Shown one piece after another: positions 1-5,198 of a DNA stretch of 5,272 bases. Source of the DNA: an uncultured Collinsella sp. (GTDB lineage: Bacteria; Actinomycetota; Coriobacteriia; Coriobacteriales; Coriobacteriaceae); NCBI GenBank assembly GCA_934630385.1, contig CAKTWE010000105.1:1-5272 (forward strand), in the 5' to 3' direction. Every line of letters begins with the position of its first letter. The stretch's first letter is position 1. Below the pieces are notes generated by a model. It saw only the letters and a program-made list of their open reading frames with translations, ran no database searches and was not told the origin of the DNA. A program made the position numbers and the translations under genes.

Positions 1-38
1 CGCGTAGCCCGTCGACTTGGCTGCCTTTGGAGTAATCT

Positions 39-929
39 ATGCAGCTTTCTCAACTCGAATACCTCCAAGCGGTAGCGAACTATGGCGGCGTGCGCAAAGC
101 AGCTCGCGCCGTTCATGTGAGTCCGCAGGCCGTTTCGTCGGCAATCAAAAAGTTGGAATCTGAGTATCAGATTGTTTTGCTCGACCGATCGGCGGGGGAG
201 GCCGTTTTGTCTCCGGCGGGCAGAGAATTTGCTCGTCGTGCACGCGTGATCCTGGCACAAGTCGACGATCTCAAAAAGTACGCTCAATCGAGGGACGACG
301 GCGTCTCGCCCGACGGCCACTTTCGTCTTTACGCCCCCTGCCTTCATGGGCGGGGGCGCCTTTTTGCCGAAAACTGGTACGACTCGTTTGAACGCTCGCA
401 CCCTCAGATTCACCTTGATGTGTGGCATCAGCCAACGGCTACATGCTTTGAATCGCTTGTGCTTGGCATTTCGGATGCGGCCATCTCATTTGAGGAACCA
501 AGGGACAGTGTCCTTTCTTCGAAATACTTGGGTGAAAAGGAGCTCAAGGTTCTTTCGTGCCCAGCGGGTCATCAATCTGTGGGTGCTATGACCGTTCGTG
601 AGTTACTGGGCGGCAGGCTCGCTGTTCCCATTAATTTGTCACCCTGTCTCAATGCAATCAATCAAAGCCCCGAAGCTCAGCTGGTTAATTTCCGTTTCCG
701 CGATGTCGAATACGGAAACAGGGCGCAGACTGAGTTTCTTCAAGCCGGGGGATTGATATTGAGTCTTTCTGGCTCTTCTCTCGCATCAGATGTATTGGAA
801 GTGAGCGAGTGCTCCATTGAAGGTTCGCGTGACGTAGCCTTGCCCATCTACTTTTGCTATCGACAAAATGCCTGGACCGATCGACACCAGACAGTATTTC
901 TTCACCTATTGCGTCATCTTGCTTCGTGA
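39..929 (+). CDS. LysR-type transcriptional regulator
   Basis: A DNA-binding transcription regulator of the LysR family, 296 aa, close to the usual family length of about 300. Residues 1-60 form the N-terminal winged helix-turn-helix: LEYLQAVANYGGVRKAAR is the first part, VSPQAVSSAIKKLE (28-40) the recognition helix, and LLDRS with LSPAG the wing. Residues about 63-85 would be the linker helix that drives dimerisation. The rest, from about residue 93 (FRLYAPCL), is the effector-binding domain; it gives no hint of the ligand. The ATG at 39 is supported by GGAG at 29-32 with a six-base spacer. It reads in the same direction as the transporter 119 bases downstream, so it may control that gene rather than a divergent one. 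It uses more T- and A-ending codons than the kinases. Family assignment is secure; target and ligand are unknown. Confidence 0.93.
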   Translation: MQLSQLEYLQAVANYGGVRKAARAVHVSPQAVSSAIKKLESEYQIVLLDRSAGEAVLSPAGREFARRARVILAQVDDLKKYAQSRDDGVSPDGHFRLYAPCLHGRGRLFAENWYDSFERSHPQIHLDVWHQPTATCFESLVLGISDAAISFEEPRDSVLSSKYLGEKELKVLSCPAGHQSVGAMTVRELLGGRLAVPINLSPCLNAINQSPEAQLVNFRFRDVEYGNRAQTEFLQAGGLILSLSGSSLASDVLEVSECSIEGSRDVALPIYFCYRQNAWTDRHQTVFLHLLRHLAS

Positions 930-945
930 AATTAATTGGCTTTGA

Positions 946-968
946 GACGTCAAGTGATTATTGACGCC
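946..968. promoter_or_regulatory. Inverted repeat, candidate operator upstream of the transporter
   Basis: The sequence GACGTCAA, seven bases, then TTGACGCC forms an imperfect dyad (seven of eight positions complementary). It sits 80 bases before the transporter start and just after the regulator stop. LysR-type regulators bind short interrupted dyads of this kind, and the right half contains a -35-like TTGACG (961-966). No convincing -10 lies at the right distance, so the promoter itself is not resolved. It could instead be a weak hairpin ending the regulator transcript, but no T-run follows it. Confidence 0.35.
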
Positions 969-1036
969 TTGCAACACATGGCTGACAGCTTTGCCCTCAT
1001 GCTTTTCCAAGATTCCGATTTAGATTGCTGACTCTT

Positions 1037-1041
1037 GGAGG
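1037..1041 (+). promoter_or_regulatory. Ribosome binding site that sets the transporter start
   Basis: GGAGG lies seven bases before the ATG at 1049. The frame stays open upstream to a TTG at 1025, but that start would place this strong Shine-Dalgarno inside the coding region and has none of its own. The ATG at 1049 is therefore preferred. Confidence 0.8.
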
Positions 1042-1048
1042 ACGAAGC

Positions 1049-2209
1049 ATGAAAAACCATACGGTTTTGCTTTATATGACGTTCGTTTTTCTGTCGAACT
1101 TCAGCACCATTTTATATTTTTTGACGGTTTACCTTGAATTCGTCGGATTCTCGATGGTGGCGATTTCTAGCATGATGATTGCATATCAAGTGAGCAAGTT
1201 CATCCTCGAAGTTCCCACTGGCTATATTGCTGATAGGTTTGGACGAAAGACAAGCGGTCTCGTTGGCGTCGTGGGGATGCTTGGATACTACGCCGCCCTG
1301 CTTCTCGTCCGTTCCCCTCTGCTTTTAGTCGGTGCGTTCGCTCTCAAAGGTTTTGCCGTTGCATGTCTGAGCGGATCCATAGAAGCGATTTACATTGACA
1401 GCGTCTCTCAGGACCAGCTCATAAGACTAAATGTCGTTGAGCGATTTGTTTTCTATGCCTCTTATGCCATCTCCGCTTGTGTGGGCGGTTTCATTTCGTC
1501 CGTCGGTGCATACCTCATTGGTCTTTCGGCAGATATCATCGCAATGGTTTTGACGTTGGTTGTCGTTGTCTGCATTCCTGAGATGCGAAGAGGGGGCGCT
1601 GCGGGGGCACCTGAGCGTGGAATGAGCCCGAAGATGATCGGTGCCGCTATTGCGTGTAATGGCATTCTTCGTTCAGCGTTCATCATGGACTGTTCTCAGG
1701 CATTTGCTTTTGTCGCCCTGGAAGACTTTTTCTCACTGTTGCTTGCAGGCCGCGGAATGAATGCCGTCGCTTCTGGCGTGACCATTGCGGTCCAGCTCCT
1801 TGTCTCGGCCTCCATGGGGCTTATTGTGCCCAGCGTGATTGCTCATGTCGACAAGGGCTGTTTTGCGCGTATTTGCGGCATCGTGCGCCTTTTCCTGACT
1901 GCTCTGTTTTTGATCCCCCTTACTCCGGCTAATTTGCTGCCCGTGCTCTATGTGCTGCAGACGGTTGCGTACTCGTTGTTTGCCCCAATCAAATACTCAG
2001 TTTTCCAAAATGCTGCCGATTCATCGATGCGCTGTTCACTGATTTCGGTTCAAAGCCAGATGGTGGCGGTGGGTGCTGTTCTTTTCTATCTGCTCAACTC
2101 TGTGCTGGGTAGCGTTGCGGGCATTCGAGTCGTATTGCTTGTTGCGCTCGAGATTTCTTCCCTGGTGTATATCCCCGCGCTATTTTGTCTTACAAGTCAG
2201 AGGCCATGA
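1049..2209 (+). CDS. Major facilitator superfamily (MFS) transporter
   Basis: An integral membrane secondary transporter, 386 aa from the preferred ATG. Hydrophobic segments run through the whole protein, consistent with about 12 membrane helices in two halves. The MFS signature motif A is clear after helix 2: GYIADRFGRK at residues 58-67, preceded by LEVPT. GSIEAIYIDS (109-118) resembles the G-x-x-E-A-x-x-x-D motif seen in related efflux-type MFS proteins. A polar, basic cytoplasmic loop at about 177-196 (PEMRRGG to GMSPK) separates the halves. Substrate cannot be read from the sequence; drug or metabolite efflux is the usual role for this type. It follows the LysR gene in the same direction and may be its target. 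Codon use is mixed and T-rich, unlike the kinases downstream, which suggests low expression or later acquisition. It ends before a terminator hairpin at 2243. Confidence 0.88.
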   Translation: MKNHTVLLYMTFVFLSNFSTILYFLTVYLEFVGFSMVAISSMMIAYQVSKFILEVPTGYIADRFGRKTSGLVGVVGMLGYYAALLLVRSPLLLVGAFALKGFAVACLSGSIEAIYIDSVSQDQLIRLNVVERFVFYASYAISACVGGFISSVGAYLIGLSADIIAMVLTLVVVVCIPEMRRGGAAGAPERGMSPKMIGAAIACNGILRSAFIMDCSQAFAFVALEDFFSLLLAGRGMNAVASGVTIAVQLLVSASMGLIVPSVIAHVDKGCFARICGIVRLFLTALFLIPLTPANLLPVLYVLQTVAYSLFAPIKYSVFQNAADSSMRCSLISVQSQMVAVGAVLFYLLNSVLGSVAGIRVVLLVALEISSLVYIPALFCLTSQRP

Positions 2210-2242
2210 GTATTTAGGCACCGATAACTTATATATCAACGC

Positions 2243-2276
2243 AATAAACCCGAGCGCGAGGGCGTTTGGGTTTATT
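2243..2276 (+). terminator. Intrinsic terminator after the transporter
   Basis: AATAAACCC (2243-2251) pairs perfectly with GGGTTTATT (2268-2276). The stem can extend inward through GC-rich bases with one G-T wobble. The right arm is T-rich and runs into TATTG, giving a moderate U-tract, and the left arm is A-rich, so it may work in both directions. It begins 34 bases after the transporter stop. An AT-rich -10-like stretch (TATATA, 2230-2235) lies just upstream. If that were a promoter, the hairpin would instead sit at the 5' end of the kinase mRNA. Confidence 0.65.
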
Positions 2277-2329
2277 ATTGAAGCGTATGTAACCTGGCGG
2301 CGCCACACCGCCTGTTAGTAGGGAGACAC

Positions 2330-3508
2330 ATGAACGTTCTGGTCGTCAACGCAGGATCTTCGACCCTTAAGTATCAGGTCATCGATACCAAGTCCCACAA
2401 GGTGTCCGCAAAGGGCTCCTGCGAGCGCGTCTGCTTTACCGGCGGTACCTTCACCCACGCTGCCAACGGTTCCAAGAAGGTGACCGAGAACATTGAGTTC
2501 CCCGACCACAAGGTCGCCATCGAGGTTGTCCTGAAGGACCTCGAGGCCAACGGCGTCAAGATTGAGGGCATCGGCCACCGTATCGTTCAGGGCGGTTGGT
2601 ACTTTGGCGACTCCTCCCTCGTCGACGAGGACGTCCTCGCTAAGATCCGCGAGGTCGCCCCACTGGCGCCGCTGCACAACAACCCCGAGGCCAACGTTAT
2701 CGAGTACTGCCTGGAGCAGTATCCCGACCTGCCCAACGTCACGGTCTACGACACCGCTTTCCACTTCAACATGCCCGAGGTCGCCAAGACTTACGCCCTG
2801 CCCAAGGATGTTTGCGACAAGCTGCACATCCGTAAGTACGGCGCCCACGGCACCAGCTACCGTTACATTTCCAAGAAGGTCGCCGAGATGACCAACGGCG
2901 AGGCCCGCAAGGTCGTCGTGTGCCATATCGGTTCCGGCGCTTCCCTGTGCGCTATCGAGGACGGTAAGTGCATGGACACCACCATGGGCCTCACCCCGCT
3001 CGACGGCGTCATGATGGGCACCCGCTGCGGCTCCATCGACCCGGCTACCGTGTGCTACCTGCAGCGCGAGGGCGGCTACACCTTCGACGAGGTCGACGAG
3101 ATGATGAACAAGAAGTCCGGCCTTTTGGCTGTGACCGGCGGCAAGACCAACGACTGCCGCAACGTCGAGGAGCTCGCCGCCGCTGGCGATCCCGAGGCTC
3201 AGCTCGCCTTCGATATGTTTGTCTACAAGATTGCCGCCAAGGCTGCCGAGATGGCCACTTCCATGTGCGGTATGGACACCCTGGTCTTTACCGCCGGCAT
3301 CGGCGAGCACGCTCCGGCTGTCCGCGCTGGCGTGGCCGACCGTCTGGCCTTTATGGGCGTCAAGATGGATCACGCCCGCAACGCCCTGCGTGGCGACGGC
3401 GCTTGGTGCCTGTCCGCCAAGGATTCCAAGGTCAAGATTTTCGTCATCCCCACGGACGAAGAGTTCATGATCGCTTCCGACGTCGAGCGCATCGTCAACG
3501 GCAAGTAA
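2330..3508 (+). CDS. ackA: Acetate kinase, copy 1 (divergent nucleotide-binding loops)
   Basis: Acetate kinase, a cytoplasmic ASKHA-fold enzyme that interconverts acetyl-phosphate + ADP and acetate + ATP. It is 392 aa, near the family's usual 400. Residues matching the active site of the Methanosarcina enzyme are all present: N7, R84 (GHRIVQGG), H116 (APLHN), D141 (YDTAFH), H173 (YGAHGTS), R232 (MMGTRCGSIDP) and E377/E378 (IPTDEE). The three nucleotide-binding loops differ from the family norm: NAGSST rather than NAGSSS, CHIGSGAS rather than HLGNGAS, and GIGEH rather than GIGEN. The usual GTSH reads GTSY (Y177), and the normal SGxSxDxRD loop is TGGKTNDCRN. Codon use is strongly biased to C- and G-ending codons (AAG, GGC, GTC, CTG), a sign of high expression. 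GGGAG at 2321-2325 precedes the ATG by only four bases. Its own terminator follows. Acetate kinase is the best call; altered phosphoryl donor or acid specificity is possible. Confidence 0.93.
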   Translation: MNVLVVNAGSSTLKYQVIDTKSHKVSAKGSCERVCFTGGTFTHAANGSKKVTENIEFPDHKVAIEVVLKDLEANGVKIEGIGHRIVQGGWYFGDSSLVDEDVLAKIREVAPLAPLHNNPEANVIEYCLEQYPDLPNVTVYDTAFHFNMPEVAKTYALPKDVCDKLHIRKYGAHGTSYRYISKKVAEMTNGEARKVVVCHIGSGASLCAIEDGKCMDTTMGLTPLDGVMMGTRCGSIDPATVCYLQREGGYTFDEVDEMMNKKSGLLAVTGGKTNDCRNVEELAAAGDPEAQLAFDMFVYKIAAKAAEMATSMCGMDTLVFTAGIGEHAPAVRAGVADRLAFMGVKMDHARNALRGDGAWCLSAKDSKVKIFVIPTDEEFMIASDVERIVNGK

Positions 3509-3519
3509 TTGCAAGAGGG

Positions 3520-3558
3520 GAGGGGTTGGACGAACAAGTGTCGTTCAGCCCCTCTTTT
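3520..3558 (+). terminator. Intrinsic terminator between the two acetate kinases
   Basis: A 14-base-pair stem with two G-T wobbles joins 3520-3533 and 3541-3554 (GAGGGG pairing with CCCCTC at the base), with a seven-base loop and TTTT at 3555-3558. It starts 12 bases after the copy 1 stop, so the two kinases are probably not one efficient transcript. Confidence 0.85.
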
Positions 3559-3571
3559 GCGCTCGTTGGGC

Positions 3572-3619
3572 GATATGCTGATAGCTATTTATTAAGATAT
3601 GATAACTTCTTATTAAAAT
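3572..3619 (+). promoter_or_regulatory. AT-rich probable promoter region of acetate kinase copy 2
   Basis: This is a sharply AT-rich island between the terminator and copy 2. TATGAT at 3598-3603 is a good -10 candidate; TATTAA at 3611-3616 is another. No good -35 is visible for either. Two direct repeats are present: TTATTAA at 3589-3595 and 3610-3616 (21 bases apart, about two helical turns), and GATATG at 3572-3577 and 3596-3601. Such phased repeats could bind a regulator. The exact start site cannot be settled by eye. Confidence 0.45.
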
Positions 3620-3671
3620 GCGGCCGCCGTAAGGGGTCTGCGTCGACCGTATTGCACTGCAAAGGAATCTC

Positions 3672-4850
3672 ATGAACGTACTTGTTGTCAACGCCGGCAG
3701 CTCAAGTCTTAAATATCAGCTTTTGGATACCGATACCCGCGAGGTTTTCGCCAAGGGCAACTGCGAGCGTATCGGATCGGACATGGGCATCTTTGGCCAC
3801 TCCGAGAACGGTGGCGCCAAGCAAACCGAGGAGGTTCCCTTCCCGGATCACCGTTCGGCTATCGCACGTGTGCTCGAGGAGCTCGAGAAGACCGACTTTA
3901 CGATCGATGGCATTGGTCATCGCATTGTTCAAGGCGGCTGGCACTTTAAGGATTCCGCGGTCGTCGACGACGAGGTCATGGCTAAGATTCTCGAGGTGGC
4001 TCCGCTCGCCCCGCTGCACAATTACGGCGAGGCTGCAGCAATCGAGTATTGCCGCGAGAAGTATCCGGAGCTGCCCAACGTGGCCGTCTTCGATACGTCG
4101 TTCCACATGACCATGCCCGAGGTCGCCTACACCTACGCGCTGCCCAAGGACGTGTGCGACAAGTACCACGTGCGCAAGTACGGTGCCCACGGCACGAGCC
4201 ACCGCTATGAGTGGATGATGGCCAAGGAGATCCTGGGCTCGCGCTGCCACCGTCTGCTTTCGTGCCATTTGGGTAACGGTGCTTCGCTCGCCGCCATCGA
4301 GGACGGCGTGTGCCGAGATACCACGATGGGCCTCACGCCGCTCGACGGCCTGATGATGGGCACCCGTTGTGGTTCCATTGACCCGGCCACCGTGTGCTAC
4401 CTGCAGCGCGAGGGCGGCTACAGCTACCAGGAAGTCGATGACATGATGAACAAGCAGTCTGGTCTGCTTGCCATCTCGGGTATCTCCAATGACGCTCGCG
4501 ATATCCGTACGCGCGCCTCCGAGGGCGACGAGCGCTGCCTGCTCGCCTTCGATATGTTCGCCTATAAGGCCATGCAGCAGGCCGGCTCCATGATCGCTTC
4601 CATGGCGGGCGTGGATACCATCACCTTTACCGCGGGTATTGGCGAGAACGACTGGTCGATCCGCAAGGCTTTCTGCGACTGCTTTGAGTGGCTGGGCGTG
4701 CGCATCGACAACAACAAGAACCGCGAGGCCGTGGGCAACGGCCCGCAGGTCATCAGCGCCGCCGGTTCTTCCGTCACGGTCATGGTCATCCCCACCGACG
4801 AGGAATACATGATCGCCCACGACGTCGAGCGCCTGACCGCGAACAACTAG
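3672..4850 (+). CDS. ackA: Acetate kinase, copy 2 (canonical motifs)
   Basis: A second acetate kinase, 392 aa, about 60% identical to copy 1 by hand alignment with two one-residue gaps. All three nucleotide-binding loops are standard: NAGSSSLK (7-14), CHLGNGAS (198-205) and FTAGIGEN (319-326). Catalytic positions are N7, R84, H116, D141, H173, R232 and the glutamates of IPTDEE (376-378); GTSH is intact at 174-177, and SGISNDARD (269-277) matches the family's usual loop. Both copies share GHRIVQGGW, where most acetate kinases have GHRVVHGGE, and TRCGSIDP, where many have TRSGDIDP, so they come from one lineage. AAAGGA at 3661-3666 with a five-base spacer supports the ATG. Likely transcribed from its own promoter in the AT-rich island upstream, and ended by the hairpin at 4873. 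It is the better candidate for the housekeeping enzyme working with the convergent phosphate acetyltransferase. Confidence 0.95.
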   Translation: MNVLVVNAGSSSLKYQLLDTDTREVFAKGNCERIGSDMGIFGHSENGGAKQTEEVPFPDHRSAIARVLEELEKTDFTIDGIGHRIVQGGWHFKDSAVVDDEVMAKILEVAPLAPLHNYGEAAAIEYCREKYPELPNVAVFDTSFHMTMPEVAYTYALPKDVCDKYHVRKYGAHGTSHRYEWMMAKEILGSRCHRLLSCHLGNGASLAAIEDGVCRDTTMGLTPLDGLMMGTRCGSIDPATVCYLQREGGYSYQEVDDMMNKQSGLLAISGISNDARDIRTRASEGDERCLLAFDMFAYKAMQQAGSMIASMAGVDTITFTAGIGENDWSIRKAFCDCFEWLGVRIDNNKNREAVGNGPQVISAAGSSVTVMVIPTDEEYMIAHDVERLTANN

Positions 4851-4872
4851 CGCGTTCGATTGCGATTGAACG

Positions 4873-4908
4873 AAAGGCCTCCTGAGCAACGACTCAGGAG
4901 GCCTTTTT
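4873..4908 (+). terminator. Strong intrinsic terminator after acetate kinase copy 2
   Basis: A perfect 14-base-pair stem (4873-4886 with 4893-4906; core CCTCCTGAG and CTCAGGAGG), a six-base loop CAACGA, and a run of five T at 4904-4908. It begins 22 bases after the stop codon. The left arm starts with AAA, which gives a short U-tract on the other strand too, so some bidirectional activity is possible. Confidence 0.92.
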
Positions 4909-5056
4909 GCTAGCAGGCGGAAATTCCAGTCCCAAAGTGATCGTCACCAGCAACGCCTGCGCTCCCAACAACGGCACCCAACCATTCAGATCCTCAGCTC
5001 CAGCTCGTAGTCAAGCCGCTGTCTATCCCAGATACCCTGATTGATACGTAGCAGCA
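4909..5056. other. Intergenic stretch without a confident gene
   Basis: This is the non-repeat part of the 348-base gap between acetate kinase copy 2 and the convergent Pta end. No gene with a start and ribosome binding site is visible. Frames are unexpectedly open on both strands. On the minus strand, codons from 5010 down to 4897 read a hydrophobic 38-residue stretch containing GWVPLLGAQALLVTITLGLE and stop inside the terminator at 4894-4896. On the plus strand, a frame from 4886 to 5041 contains SPKVIVTSNACAPNNGTQ. These may be gene debris or part of a larger dispersed repeat; neither is called as a gene. Confidence 0.4.
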
Positions 5057-5144
5057 GGGACCCTACAGGGTAAAGCTCTGAAAACATTCCGCAGGACGGA
5101 GGAAGCCCCCGCCGCACGTAGTGCGCAGCGGGGGCTTCCGACAT
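4986..5144 (-). other. Unconfirmed small reading frame over the palindrome, 52 codons
   Basis: On the minus strand an ATG at 5142-5144 opens 52 codons ending in TGA at 4986-4988. The product would begin MSEAPAAHYVRRGLPPSCG, read through the inner hairpin and the left arm, and end DRQRLDYELELRI. The frame is the same as that of pta and is open all the way from the pta stop. No Shine-Dalgarno is seen before the ATG, and no family is recognised. It is most likely a by-product of the repeat's base composition, and is recorded because repeats of this type can be retained in frame. Confidence 0.15.
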
Positions 5145-5183
5145 GTCCGAGGACGTTTTCAGAGCTTTACCCTGTAGGGTCCC
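5057..5183. repeat. 127-base composite palindrome, MITE-like or palindromic repeat
   Basis: Perfect 29-base inverted arms at 5057-5085 and 5155-5183 (the left arm begins GGGACCCTACAGGG and ends CTCTGAAAAC) enclose a 69-base centre. That centre itself holds a GC-rich hairpin at 5101-5139. Each arm also contains a small dyad, ACCCT-AC-AGGGT (5060-5071 on the left). As RNA from either strand the whole element would fold into one long rod. No transposase is present. The short length, perfect terminal inverted repeats and intergenic site fit a non-autonomous mobile element or a palindromic repeat family. GATACGT occurs just outside on both sides (5043-5049 and 5189-5195) but not directly next to the arms, so it is weak evidence for a target duplication. 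Confidence 0.75.
5101..5139. terminator. Inner GC-rich hairpin, possible terminator for pta
   Basis: GGAAGCCCCCGC (5101-5112) pairs perfectly with GCGGGGGCTTCC (5128-5139). Inside it, CGCAC (5113-5117) pairs with GTGCG (5121-5125) around a GTA loop, leaving a two-base CA bulge. It lies 60 bases beyond the pta stop and could stop pta transcription on the minus strand. It lacks a clear T-run on either side, so a terminator role is tentative; it may only be the core of the surrounding repeat. Confidence 0.4.
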
Positions 5184-5198
5184 GAGGGGATACGTCCG

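Noticed and set aside
1025..1048. TTG start at 1025 for the transporter, adding eight residues
   Set aside because: It would place the strong GGAGG inside the coding region and has no ribosome binding site of its own; the ATG at 1049 is well placed.
2230..2235. TATATA as a -10 box for acetate kinase copy 1
   Set aside because: No -35 at a suitable distance, and the transcript would start at the edge of the terminator hairpin; kept only as a remark under that hairpin.
2286..2291. TATGTA as a -10 box for acetate kinase copy 1
   Set aside because: The -35 position would fall in the terminator stem and matches poorly. A promoter for this gene must lie nearby, but it cannot be fixed by eye.
2315..3514. 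Long open frame of 399 codons on the minus strand opposite acetate kinase copy 1
   Set aside because: It is the antisense shadow of a C/G-ending-codon gene: low-complexity product rich in G, V, D, L, H and A, with no recognisable domain. The same effect appears opposite copy 2 (3702-4889).
2968..3675. Open frame of 235 codons on the plus strand overlapping the end of acetate kinase copy 1
   Set aside because: The product is arginine-rich and repetitive, as expected of a shifted frame in GC-rich DNA, and it runs across the terminator.
5057..5183. Resemblance of the right arm (GTTTTCAGAGCTTTA) to the start of type II CRISPR repeats, with the left arm as a possible anti-repeat
   Set aside because: There are only two copies and they are inverted, not direct. 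The 69 bases between them form a hairpin instead of a spacer, no cas gene is in view, and the complementarity is perfect over 29 bases, unlike most tracrRNA anti-repeats. A palindromic element explains it better.
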